Below the pieces are notes generated by a model. The model saw only the letters and a program-made list of their open reading frames with translations, did not search any database and had not been told where the DNA came from. Below, in pieces: positions 17,673 through 26,600 of a DNA stretch of 64,000 nucleotides. A program made the translations under genes and the position numbers. Source of the stretch: Planctomycetota bacterium. Its GTDB lineage: Bacteria; Planctomycetota; Phycisphaerae; Phycisphaerales; SM1A02. The stretch covers positions 1-64,000 of the forward strand of contig JAAERN010000076.1 in assembly GCA_024230295.1 (NCBI GenBank). The letters are read 5' to 3'. Within the stretch, counting starts at the first letter, position 1. Every line of letters starts with the position of its first letter.

Positions 17673-19181
17673 TCAGTCATCCCAGGTATCGAGTTCATCA
17701 CCCAGTGCATCGATAAGCGGCCCAAGGTGCTTCTCGTAATTCTTCCACCTCGCGACCGAGGAGCGGTACATCTTCTTGCCGACCTGATCGTATGAAATCG
17801 TGGCTGGAATCCGCTTGCTCTTGTGAAATTCAAGCACCTGATCATCCCAGTCAAGCCCGAGGTACTTGATCAGACGGCGGCTCTCGCCCTCCTGATCCTC
17901 GGTCAACTTCTCGTAGGAGATCTCGTGAATCTCCATATCGAGCACCTCAGCCCAGTGGCGGGCCAGTTGCTGCCGCGTGCGATACATAATCGCCAAATTC
18001 TCAAGCTTCGACGTGTACGTATGTCCAGACGCGAGCAGGTTGGTCGTATGGCATGACAAGAGGTTGTCGAGCGGATGCCGCTTGATGTGAATGGCTCGTA
18101 GCCCAGGAAGCACCACTGAGAGCATGCCGAGCATCTCATATGAGTTTAGGACCTTGTTGACGACCCGGCACTTTCCCTTCGCCGCAACATCGATCGTTTC
18201 GGTGTACAGCGCCTGCATGTCCCGAATGTTCTGAGGAAGAAGATCTATGAGACACTTCGGATAGGGCAGATAGGAATCGAGCTCCCGCTGCAGCCGATAC
18301 ATCATGACATATGTAATCGCCAATTCTCCAACAGCCCCAACATCAGAGTGCATCTGAAGAATCTGCTCCATGAGACTCGTGCCACTACGCGGCATCCCGA
18401 GCACGAAGACAGCACGCTCGTATTCAAAGCCTTCCCTCCGCCACAACTTCAAATTTTTTGCGTTGAAATCATTGATGATTTGATCAGTCATCTTGATGCG
18501 AGCTTCACCATCAAATGGCTTCCCGCCAATCTCGTGCGCCTCCTGAGCGGTCGCCCAGGCGTCGTCATAGGCCCCTCCCCGATCAAACAACTTCGTCAGA
18601 TGAAATCCTGCTTCAAGCCGAATATCAACTCCAAAAGACTCCTCGGCAAACCCTTCACGCAGAAGATGTTCTGCCTCATCAACCTGTTTCAGTTTCGAGT
18701 GCGCCTTTCCGGCGAGTACTTTCCATGGACAATTCGGATCCAGACGCTTGGCAATCTGAGCCTGTTCCAATGCCTCTTCGCCACGATTGACTCGCTCAAG
18801 TGTATCTGCGTATTGCAGATGCGAAGCTGCTTCATTCGGTGCCACATCGACCAACCGCCCTGCATACTCGTCTGCAATGTCCGCAAATCCAGATCGGGCT
18901 GCTGCAGCAGCAGCCTTGCTCAAAAGCACCTTGCTTGCAGGATCCAAGGCGGCACCTTGCATCGCGTAATTCATGGCAGTCACAAAGTCATTCTGCGCCC
19001 ACGCAACATCAACGATCGCCGCATAACCGCCGGCATACTTGGGATGGTCTGCAACGAGATCAAGCGCTGCAGCCCTTGCAAATTCAGTTAATCCCCGCTT
19101 GACCAGCATATTGACGTAGTCATATCTCGCCAATGGGTCTGTGGCTTTACTGGAGGGCGGAGGAGGAGGCTGGGGGAACAT
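17673..19181 (-). CDS. TPR-sulfotransferase 1
   Basis: A 502-residue two-domain protein. Residues about 20-215 are helical TPR-like repeats. Residues about 255-490 are a sulfotransferase domain with the 5'-phosphosulfate loop FVLGMPRSGTSLMEQIL and the 3'-phosphate region LRAIHIKRHPLDNLLS, both binding the sulfate donor PAPS. The C-terminal ISYDQVGKKMYRSSVARWKNYEKH is conserved in this family. No signal peptide is visible. The N-terminus is proline-rich. It is the second gene of a minus-strand pair after TPR lipoprotein 1 (66 bp gap) and is mirrored by a homologous pair on the plus strand. The acceptor is unknown; a surface glycan or secreted protein is likely. Confidence 0.9.
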   Translation of the reverse strand: MFPQPPPPPSSKATDPLARYDYVNMLVKRGLTEFARAAALDLVADHPKYAGGYAAIVDVAWAQNDFVTAMNYAMQGAALDPASKVLLSKAAAAAARSGFADIADEYAGRLVDVAPNEAASHLQYADTLERVNRGEEALEQAQIAKRLDPNCPWKVLAGKAHSKLKQVDEAEHLLREGFAEESFGVDIRLEAGFHLTKLFDRGGAYDDAWATAQEAHEIGGKPFDGEARIKMTDQIINDFNAKNLKLWRREGFEYERAVFVLGMPRSGTSLMEQILQMHSDVGAVGELAITYVMMYRLQRELDSYLPYPKCLIDLLPQNIRDMQALYTETIDVAAKGKCRVVNKVLNSYEMLGMLSVVLPGLRAIHIKRHPLDNLLSCHTTNLLASGHTYTSKLENLAIMYRTRQQLARHWAEVLDMEIHEISYEKLTEDQEGESRRLIKYLGLDWDDQVLEFHKSKRIPATISYDQVGKKMYRSSVARWKNYEKHLGPLIDALGDELDTWDD

Positions 19182-19247
19182 AATGGGGCTCCTGAGAATC
19201 GGGGGCTGTTACCACTCACCCCAGACTATGACATGATCGGACAATGG

Positions 19248-20636
19248 TCAGGGCTGGGCCAGTTCGTTCATCAATTCGATGACTCTGACATCCCCAGGTG
19301 CAATACCAGCAGCCGTGCCTGCATCCTTCATCGCACCATCCACATCCCCCGCCATATGTTTCAAGCGGCTGCTCAGGATCAGTAGATTCATATCGTTTGC
19401 GAAGTCCGGCCGCAATTGCTCGAGTACCGCGAGGGCTGGCTGTGGCGATCCGAGTTGGAGGTATATCTCCGCTGCCCGCAACCCTAGACTTGGTTTGTGA
19501 GGCATCATTTCTGCAGCACGGGCAAAGTCGCTGGCCGCCCCTGTCAAATCTCCGGCCTGTCGCCTCACTTCCCCTCGCAACATCCAATTCTGACCATCGG
19601 TCTCGGTGAGTGCAATGGCCGCATCAAGATGCTCAATCGCTCGGTTCAAATCCGCAGAGTCGCCACGCTCTTGCCATCGCGTAAACAGTACGCCTGCCGC
19701 CTGCGTATGCGCCGCGTGCTCATCTGGGCTTGATTCCAGAATACCCTCGACGATGTCGAGTGCCTTCTGTAACTTCCCGGCAGATCGAAGTGCCTTGGCC
19801 AGATCGATCTGAAGCCCGATCTGCTCTGGTGCCTCCATAGACAGCTGTCGGAACATGTCGAGAGCTCGCTGATACTGCCTCTGACTCAGAAGTGCTTGGG
19901 CCACTGCTTGCCGCGCGTGAATACTGACACCATGTGTAATCGCCGCTGTGGACCATGGATCATGCCAGACAGGTTTCGCCCCTTGGCCAAGACGCAGGTG
20001 CGAGGATGCCTCTGCACGCCCTGATCGTTGCAGGGCCCGCCCAAACAAGAGTCGAGCATATCGGTCATTTGGCTTGGCTTTGACCAGATCATTAAGCACG
20101 CCTGCAGCATCGCGAGGTCGCTCGCACTCCAAAAAGGCTCGCGCAAGAACCAACCGAGCCATGCGACTGTTCTGATTACGCTTAAGCGAGTCTGTCGCCA
20201 ACGTTACCGCAATCAACGGTTCACCAAGATCAAGATGAAGCAAGGCTGATCGCCAAGATGCTGCAGGTGGACTCTCTGCGGCCTCAGTCGAGGCCACGTA
20301 TGCCGCTCTGGCCGCATCCCGATCGCCCTGCCCCTCATGGGACATTGCCAGCAGCATCCATGCGGTGCCATCATCTGGGGTGAGACTTACAACCTGCTCA
20401 AAACAAATCACTGCCGCGTCATACTGGGTATCAGCAAAGTACGTTTGGCCGAGCACAGACCAAGCATTCGCATTGAACGGCTCCAATTCAACTGCGTCTT
20501 GCCTCGCCGTGAGGAGTCGAGCGCTGGCACCGTGCACTGCTGGGGTGTACTCCGGACGAGGCGGAGGCATCCCTGATTGCTGTGTTTCGGAACACCCCAG
20601 AAGACACGCCAAAATGAAAAGGACAAATCGAGGCAT
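19248..20636 (-). CDS. TPR lipoprotein 1
   Basis: A 462-residue lipoprotein: signal residues 1-14 with lipobox LLGC (Cys15), then roughly ten tetratricopeptide-type helix pairs throughout (for example NANAWSVLGQTYFADTQYD). It shares a specific central block, PNDRYARLLFGRALQRSG then HLR and DPW, with TPR lipoprotein 2 encoded divergently, so the two are paralogs. The start is ATG 20636, giving a correct signal peptide; an upstream start at 20699 would run into the divergent gene. It probably acts in the periplasm as a scaffold. The divergent sulfotransferase gene starts just 47 bp away. Confidence 0.87.
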   Translation of the reverse strand: MPRFVLFILACLLGCSETQQSGMPPPRPEYTPAVHGASARLLTARQDAVELEPFNANAWSVLGQTYFADTQYDAAVICFEQVVSLTPDDGTAWMLLAMSHEGQGDRDAARAAYVASTEAAESPPAASWRSALLHLDLGEPLIAVTLATDSLKRNQNSRMARLVLARAFLECERPRDAAGVLNDLVKAKPNDRYARLLFGRALQRSGRAEASSHLRLGQGAKPVWHDPWSTAAITHGVSIHARQAVAQALLSQRQYQRALDMFRQLSMEAPEQIGLQIDLAKALRSAGKLQKALDIVEGILESSPDEHAAHTQAAGVLFTRWQERGDSADLNRAIEHLDAAIALTETDGQNWMLRGEVRRQAGDLTGAASDFARAAEMMPHKPSLGLRAAEIYLQLGSPQPALAVLEQLRPDFANDMNLLILSSRLKHMAGDVDGAMKDAGTAAGIAPGDVRVIELMNELAQP

Positions 20637-20682
20637 GATCGCATGGTACGGATCTACCGGATTGCCGTGATAGGATGGCCCT

Positions 20683-22203
20683 ATGCCCCCCGCTCCCACG
20701 CCGCCACATCATTCAGGCGATGCACCCATCCCAGAATCGGGAGCAGCACCGCTCGGTGATCGCGTCGGTGCTGCCCTGGAACCGCTCAAGAACGGCGACT
20801 TCCGGACTGCAGGCGTGCTGGCCCAATCGCTGATCCAAGACTACCCAGACAGACCGGCCGGCTACCGCATCATGGCGCAGATCAGCAACTTCCGTGGGGA
20901 TCAGCCCAGCGCCATCAGATGGATCGATCAAGCCATCAGCCGCAATCCACGGAATGTACAACTAAAAATCTCTCGATCCCAATTCTGCCATGACGCTGGT
21001 CGCGTGCAGGAAGCGATCGACATTCTTGAAACGATCACCATTGATGGCCCATTCGCGGACAAGGTGAAGTGGCGACACATCATGAGCCTTGAGCGACTCG
21101 GCCGAATCGATGAGGCTGCAGCACTTCTTGAGGAAATACCGCACCCGCTTCCGCCTGCCATGGAGGCATTCAGATCTCAGCTCGAATACCGGCAAGGTCA
21201 TATTGAAGCAGCGCGGCACCGCCTTGAGAGACTGCTAAGCCAGTCAAGCACTCCCACACGCGTCCGAGGGGAGGGGCTATTTCAACTGAGCCGGCTCTGC
21301 GATGCGATGGGCAACTATGACGCGGCCTTTCAAGCGGCAGCAACTGCCAACATAGAGTTTCGTGGTGACTTTGACCCGGCTGCATTCGAATCCTCAACTG
21401 AAACGATGATCGAGTATTTCACCCCAGAACGCTTCGAGTCCCTCCCAAGGAGCAATGTGGATTCAGACCTCCCAGTCTTCATCATCGGCCTCCCCAGAAG
21501 CGGCACGTCACTGCTGGAGCAGATCATCGACGCACACCCCAAAGCAGCTGGGAGTGGAGAACGCCGCGATCCCATCCTCATCTCAGAAGATCTCACGCAT
21601 GTACTTGGCGGGTCCTTCCCATCGTGCCTCGACAGTGTGACTGAAGCAACTTTGTCTGCTGCCGGCGGCCAGTACGTACATATGCTCACGTCGTACGGAT
21701 TCGGTGTGTCCCGAATCGTGAACAAGTCTCTCAGCCTCGACCGCATTGCAGGCTTGCTCCCGCTGCTGACACCTCGATGCCGCGTCATCTTCATGTCTCG
21801 CAACCCGCTCGACAATTTGCTCTCGATCTTCCTGCATCCACTCCGCCGCGATCGAAATCCGTGGGCCCAATCGCTCGACGACCTGTGTGTTGTGCGGCAA
21901 TCATTTGACAGGCTTCGAGAACACTGGCTCAATGTCCTCCCATGTCCGTGCCTCGATGTGTCGTATGAGCAACTTGTCCATGACCAACAGAACACCACCG
22001 AAGAGGTGCTCCGTTTCCTTGATCTCCCATGGAACGACGCTTGCATGTCATTTCACAATTCGAAACGCGCCGTCATGACACCCTCCTATGATCAGGTCAA
22101 CACGTCCATGAACACCAATGCCATAAATCGGTGGAAGAACTATGAGCAGCACATCGGACCACTGCTCCACGCATTTCCACCAGACCTGCAGTCTCAGCCA
22201 TGA
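20683..22203 (+). CDS. TPR-sulfotransferase 2
   Basis: A 506-residue paralog of the minus-strand sulfotransferase. TPR-like helices span about residues 25-215, and the sulfotransferase domain about 255-500. The PAPS loop reads FIIGLPRSGTSLLEQII and the 3'-phosphate region CRVIFMSRNPLDNLLS; the C-terminal motif is PSYDQVNTSMNTNAINRWKN. It starts at ATG 20683 with no signal peptide and ends in an ATGA overlap with the next gene. The order sulfotransferase, TPR lipoprotein, CRTAC1 lipoprotein forms one coupled operon. Confidence 0.9.
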   Translation: MPPAPTPPHHSGDAPIPESGAAPLGDRVGAALEPLKNGDFRTAGVLAQSLIQDYPDRPAGYRIMAQISNFRGDQPSAIRWIDQAISRNPRNVQLKISRSQFCHDAGRVQEAIDILETITIDGPFADKVKWRHIMSLERLGRIDEAAALLEEIPHPLPPAMEAFRSQLEYRQGHIEAARHRLERLLSQSSTPTRVRGEGLFQLSRLCDAMGNYDAAFQAAATANIEFRGDFDPAAFESSTETMIEYFTPERFESLPRSNVDSDLPVFIIGLPRSGTSLLEQIIDAHPKAAGSGERRDPILISEDLTHVLGGSFPSCLDSVTEATLSAAGGQYVHMLTSYGFGVSRIVNKSLSLDRIAGLLPLLTPRCRVIFMSRNPLDNLLSIFLHPLRRDRNPWAQSLDDLCVVRQSFDRLREHWLNVLPCPCLDVSYEQLVHDQQNTTEEVLRFLDLPWNDACMSFHNSKRAVMTPSYDQVNTSMNTNAINRWKNYEQHIGPLLHAFPPDLQSQP

Positions 22204-23591
22204 GAGGCATCACGGTGGTCTCGGCAGTGATGGCGATGCTGCCACTCGCCTGCGTACCGACCCCAGAGCCTCCGGTTCCGGATGATCTTGCAACCATCGA
22301 TCCCGGCGCCCGTATCGTCGTAGAGAAGTCTCTTGAAGTTGTCCGACAGAATCCTCATGCTGCCGAGGCATGGCTACGGTTGGGCCAGGTCTATCTCGCA
22401 CACAAGATGTCCACTGAGGCTGCCGCAAGCCTTGCACACCTTGCAGAAGTGGCGCCCACAGCCGAGGTTCATACGCTACACGCGATCGCCCTCGATCAGC
22501 TCGGCGACTCTGCGGCTCGCCGCATCGCCATCAACAATGCAATTGCATTCGGCGGCAACCGAACGATTCCCCTATGGCGTGCCGCTCTCTGGGCGCTCGA
22601 AACTGGTGAAGTTGATCGAGCTGCGACGATGGCTGAGAAAGCCAAGGCGCATCCAGAAGCGGGATATACCGAACCAATGGTGCTCGCGGGAGTACGTCTC
22701 GCACAGGACCGACCAGATGAGGCCGCATTACTCATAGAACCTATTGTGCAGCAGCGGCCACAGGATGGATACGCCCATTGGATACTTGGACGCGCACTGC
22801 TCGCAGCAGGCAATGATGCGGAGGCAAGGCGGCACCTGCGACGCGCTGGTGACGCACTGCCCGATTACTACGACCCATGGGAGGATAAGGCTGAACACGC
22901 TCGCGCCGACTTCACCGTCCGCCTCGGCCAAGTGGCAGCCCAAGCCCGCGCCCGACAGTTTGCACACGCACGCCAGACACTCCAATCTCTGGAGGCCATG
23001 TATGGCGAGCGTCGAGAACTCGACCTTGCTGCGGCAACGCTCGCATTCATGGAAGGTGATCACGACAGATCTACACGAATCTTGACTCGCCTTATCAAGT
23101 CTTGGCCGAAGTGGTTCCCCCCCCATGCCCAGAAGGCTCAGCAACTCCTGAAACGAGCACAGTCGCTAGGCGGCAGGAGGCTCATCGCCGATGCGAGAAA
23201 TGCTGCCGAGACTGCCACCGCCATCTCTCCCGGCAAGATGGAAGGGTGGGTCCTCCTCAGCCGAATTGCCCGCCTGCAGGGCGATGTCGACACCGAGATC
23301 TCCTCGCTTCAACAAGCCGTCGAACTTGCACCTGAAAGATTCGATCTCAGCCTGCAATACGCAGAATCGCTTGCACTGGGTGGCCAACCGACACGCGCCA
23401 TTGATGTGTTGGGTGAGCACGAAGACATCTTCGGCACATCTCTCGCAACATCACTGCTCAGGGTGCAGTCGCTGGTCGCCGCTGGTCGTGGGGATGAAGC
23501 CCGCGTGATATTCGAAGCATGCGAACGACAATCGCCGAATAATCCACAAGTGCTTCGTATGAAACAACTCCTGAAAAAGGCCGGCCTGTGA
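22200..23591 (+). CDS. TPR lipoprotein 2
   Basis: A 463-residue lipoprotein with signal and lipobox PLAC (Cys18), followed by a proline-rich linker and TPR-type helix pairs to the end. The block PQDGYAHWILGRALLAAG, HLRRAG and YYDPW closely parallels TPR lipoprotein 1. It starts in an ATGA overlap (22200-22203) and ends in a GTGA overlap (23588-23591), so its synthesis is tied to both neighbours. It is expected on the periplasmic face of a membrane. Confidence 0.87.
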   Translation: MRGITVVSAVMAMLPLACVPTPEPPVPDDLATIDPGARIVVEKSLEVVRQNPHAAEAWLRLGQVYLAHKMSTEAAASLAHLAEVAPTAEVHTLHAIALDQLGDSAARRIAINNAIAFGGNRTIPLWRAALWALETGEVDRAATMAEKAKAHPEAGYTEPMVLAGVRLAQDRPDEAALLIEPIVQQRPQDGYAHWILGRALLAAGNDAEARRHLRRAGDALPDYYDPWEDKAEHARADFTVRLGQVAAQARARQFAHARQTLQSLEAMYGERRELDLAAATLAFMEGDHDRSTRILTRLIKSWPKWFPPHAQKAQQLLKRAQSLGGRRLIADARNAAETATAISPGKMEGWVLLSRIARLQGDVDTEISSLQQAVELAPERFDLSLQYAESLALGGQPTRAIDVLGEHEDIFGTSLATSLLRVQSLVAAGRGDEARVIFEACERQSPNNPQVLRMKQLLKKAGL

Positions 23592-25225
23592 AGTATGCCA
23601 CCACTGCGTGTCTCTTGACAACATCATTGATTACCGCTTGCAAGCAAGACGCCCGGCAGTCGGCTCCCGAGCAGTCCACTACAACAGATCCACCATGGTT
23701 CATCGATGAAGGCCCGAGCCGTGGAGTTCGTTTCACTGTACGGGCGGACCTTCCGGGCGATGGGCCACAACTGCCCGAGATCGTGGCGGGCGGAGCGGCA
23801 GCCCTCGATGTGGACAATGATGGCTGGATAGACCTGTACCTGATACAGGCTGATGCAATCGAAGGCAATGTACTGCTCCGCAATCGCGGCGATGGAACTT
23901 TTGAGGATGTCACCGACGGCAGCGGCGCGGATGATCGCCGCTGGGGGATGGGTGTCGCAAGCGGCGATATTGATGGTGACGGCGATGTCGATCTCTACAT
24001 CACGAATTTTGGCCGCAACACACTACTTCGTAACGATGGAGAATTTCATTTTACAGACATCACAGAAGACGCTGGGGGCGGAGACGAAGGACTTAGTGCG
24101 AGCGCCAGTTTTTTCGATGGTGACATGGACGGCGACCTCGATCTTATCGTGACGAACTACGTTAGCTGGGAACCACAGCGAGAACTCGAGTGCCGGAGCC
24201 GCACTGGGCTACTCGACTATTGCGCGCCTGCCCACTACGCATCGCCGACCACGGATGTGTTGTACCGCAATGATCTAGGCACATTTGTTGATGTCACCGA
24301 ACACGCGGGCCTAGGGAACGCGAGGGGGAATGGCCTTGGAGTTCTGGCCCAAGATTTCACGGGTGATGACCTACAGGACCTCTTCATTGCCAATGACGGC
24401 AATGCAGATCGACTGTGGATCAATCAGGGCAATCTCAAATTCGTCGACCGAGCTATGGAAATGGGATGCGACCGCGATCTCACTGGTAAAGAAAAGGCGG
24501 GCATGGGCGTCGCAAGTGAAGACCTTGATGGCAACGGCGATTTCGATTTGTTGGTGTGCAACCTGCATGGTGAATCAGACTCGCTCTATCTGATGAAGAA
24601 CGGTCGCTTTGTTGACACAACTGGCAGGCATGGACTCTCTGCCTTGACTCGCCCCTTCACCCGATTTGGCCTAGGATTTCGTGATTTCGATTGTGACGGC
24701 GATTTCGAACTCTACGAGGCCAACGGTCGCGTCAGCATGAGTGATCCACTGTGGGCAGATGACGTCTATGCTGAGCCAAATCTGCTTCTTCGCCGCGAAG
24801 GCGCCCGGTTTGTCGAAGTGTCACCACGCGGAGGTGTTGTGGGCCAAGAACCGCGAACAAGCCGCGCCGCAGTTTTCCTTGATGCAAATAACGATGGCCG
24901 CGTTGATGTACTTGTCATCAACAGGTCTTCCCCCGCCCGGCTTCTTATGAACCACACAACTGGTGGACACTGGATCATGCTCGATGTTCGCGATGCCAAT
25001 GGCGGTCCTGCCATTGGAGCGTATGCGGAAGTGACTACAGGGAGTCAAACGCAGCAATACCGCGTGCGGACCGATGGGAGTTACCTCTCCGCCCACGATC
25101 CTCGCCTGCATATGGGTCTTGGGAACACAGACAGAGTCGAGCGAGTTCTCGTCCAATGGCCAGACGGCTTTGAACTGGTGCTCGATGACATTGAACTCGA
25201 CGCCATCACACGCATTCAGCGATAG
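23588..25225 (+). CDS. CRTAC1/ASPIC-UnbV family repeat lipoprotein
   Basis: A 545-residue lipoprotein (lipobox ITAC, Cys18) made of FG-GAP/VCBS beta-propeller repeats with Ca2+-binding-like loops (DVDNDGWIDLYL, DIDGDGDVDLYI, DMDGDLDLIV, DANNDGRVDVLV). It ends in an ASPIC/UnbV domain of about 90 residues (GGPAIGAYAEVTTGSQ, then LHMGLG and VLVQWPDG). These proteins are extracytoplasmic; a precise role is not established. Start GTG 23588, overlapping the previous stop. A strong hairpin follows at 25256-25281. Context suggests it is the extracellular partner of the sulfotransferase/TPR pair. Confidence 0.9.
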   Translation: MKYATTACLLTTSLITACKQDARQSAPEQSTTTDPPWFIDEGPSRGVRFTVRADLPGDGPQLPEIVAGGAAALDVDNDGWIDLYLIQADAIEGNVLLRNRGDGTFEDVTDGSGADDRRWGMGVASGDIDGDGDVDLYITNFGRNTLLRNDGEFHFTDITEDAGGGDEGLSASASFFDGDMDGDLDLIVTNYVSWEPQRELECRSRTGLLDYCAPAHYASPTTDVLYRNDLGTFVDVTEHAGLGNARGNGLGVLAQDFTGDDLQDLFIANDGNADRLWINQGNLKFVDRAMEMGCDRDLTGKEKAGMGVASEDLDGNGDFDLLVCNLHGESDSLYLMKNGRFVDTTGRHGLSALTRPFTRFGLGFRDFDCDGDFELYEANGRVSMSDPLWADDVYAEPNLLLRREGARFVEVSPRGGVVGQEPRTSRAAVFLDANNDGRVDVLVINRSSPARLLMNHTTGGHWIMLDVRDANGGPAIGAYAEVTTGSQTQQYRVRTDGSYLSAHDPRLHMGLGNTDRVERVLVQWPDGFELVLDDIELDAITRIQR

Positions 25226-25255
25226 CAAAGGGCCTCATACACTTGTTCCAAAGAA

Positions 25256-25281
25256 CATCCCCCCGCTTTCGCGGGGGGATG
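25256..25281. terminator. Perfect GC hairpin between convergent genes
   Basis: An 11-bp perfect stem (CATCCCCCCGC with GCGGGGGGATG) closes a TTTC loop. Read on the minus strand it is followed by TTCTTTGG, a partial T tract, so it best serves the PEP-CTERM type gene. It may also stop the CRTAC1 operon. Confidence 0.78.
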
Positions 25282-25369
25282 CAAGAGAAACCAGTTTGTG
25301 TGAGAGTCAGTTGGTAGGGGTCAGTGGAAGCGGACTACCCGACCAAGCGACTCAACTACACCATGCGCC

Positions 25370-25921
25370 TCAGCGTCGGCGGCGACGTCCAGCGAGACCG
25401 GCGAGGCCCAGAAGGGCAAGTGCGCCGGGAGCAGGAACTGGGGCCAAGTTGACCCAACCGTTACCCGAGAAGTGACCAGCAGAGTTGCCTGTGCCGTCAT
25501 TCCAAGTGCTGTAAGCAACAAAGCCGAAGCTGCTGCTGGCGTAGTAACCGCCAATTGCGCCACCGCCAGTGATACCACTGATGGTATAGCTGCCACCAGG
25601 CGTCGAAGCGCCATGGGCGGAGCTAACTCCACCGGTCCACATGTAACCAGGGGAACCACTGACTGAGAACATTCCGACGCCCAAACGTGCCTCGGAAGCC
25701 CAGTTCTCGTAGCTCGATCCTTCGTTCCAGTAAACCGTCAGGTCGACACTGAAACCGTACGAGACGATCTCTGCGCCATCACCATCAATGATGTTGCTGA
25801 CAAAGGAAACCGCATCGGCGTTGTAGCTACCATTGATGTCGAAGGCGACGATATCGGCAGCTGCAGCACCGGCCATTGCGACGGAAGCAAGTCCAGCCGC
25901 TGTCAAAGTAAGCCTGTTCAT
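25370..25921 (-). CDS. PEP-CTERM type surface protein
   Basis: A 183-residue exported protein. It has a signal peptide (about residues 1-22, ending AAAAD), a Gly/Ser/Tyr-rich central part, and a C-terminal sorting signal: VPAPGA, a hydrophobic stretch of Ala/Leu/Gly, then GRRRRR at the very end. The signal matches the PEP-CTERM plan (tripeptide, hydrophobic helix, basic tail), with the VPAPGA form frequent in Phycisphaerae. The start is ATG 25921, preceded by GGAGGAG; a TTG five codons earlier is rejected. The mature function is unknown. Confidence 0.88.
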   Translation of the reverse strand: MNRLTLTAAGLASVAMAGAAAADIVAFDINGSYNADAVSFVSNIIDGDGAEIVSYGFSVDLTVYWNEGSSYENWASEARLGVGMFSVSGSPGYMWTGGVSSAHGASTPGGSYTISGITGGGAIGGYYASSSFGFVAYSTWNDGTGNSAGHFSGNGWVNLAPVPAPGALALLGLAGLAGRRRRR

Positions 25922-26600
25922 TGAATTCTCCTCCAAACAGGTTGGTCGCCTAACAGGTCGATGCCGTTGGACGCGAACATTAATTCTTCCCAGTCACCAC
26001 GAGTGACTATCGACGCGGGTGCATGCACTCAGGTCAGCGTGAGGCTCGGATCCATGCAACAGGCATGTGACCGATCGCGACGCCTCGATCGCCAACCGTC
26101 CAAAAATGACTCAAGGGGGTGTTTCTCCCACTCTCATCTCGCTCAATCCCAGCTTCCAAACTGAGAATCTCCACAGAGCACAGTGCCAGAGAGTAATAGC
26201 CGCGTCAATGCTTTTCCCCAATGTTCTTCTCAAGTTCATGCAACCTCTGCGGCCACAAATCTTCCGTATTCCAAAAATTACCCGACCGCCATGAGTAAAT
26301 GCCTCGTTTTGGCAGGATCAAAACATCCAAATAGCCCCCTGGAGGGCTGATAAAACAGCATTTTACCTATTCGGAAGTACGGGGCACCGACCAACACCGA
26401 GGGGAAAGTAGTGGCCACCAAACAAATTATCGATTTCTAGCGGCCACCTCCAGAAATTGATGGGCCCCAACATTGCCCATGGCCCAGCACTGCCGCGCAT
26501 TGCCCCCCAACCTCGCTCCCTTGGGGCCCGCGAGGCTGCCCCCCCCGCAGAACTCCCTCTATTGTGTCCAGCCCACATCAATTGTCCCTAGGAGGCCACC
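25922..26600. other. 679-bp divergent intergenic region
   Basis: There is no convincing gene between the PEP-CTERM type gene (minus) and the tricorn gene (plus). It holds three short palindromes near the minus gene: AGTCAC-N5-GTGACT at 25992-26008, GTGCATGCAC at 26019-26028, and CATGC-N5-GCATG at 26053-26067. It also has an imperfect direct repeat upstream of the plus gene, and the ribosome site AGGAGG at 26590-26595. Promoters for both genes must lie here, but I cannot place them. Confidence 0.7.
26409..26448. repeat. Imperfect direct repeat TAGYGGCCACC
   Basis: TAGTGGCCACC (26409-26419) recurs as TAGCGGCCACC (26438-26448), with one mismatch and a start-to-start spacing of 29 bp, close to three helical turns. 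It lies about 150-190 bp upstream of the tricorn start. It could be a protein-binding site. Confidence 0.4.

Noticed and set aside
26330-26360. Short stem AGCCC/GGGCT followed by AAAACAGCATTTT
   Set aside because: Only five base pairs and no gene ends there; likely chance.
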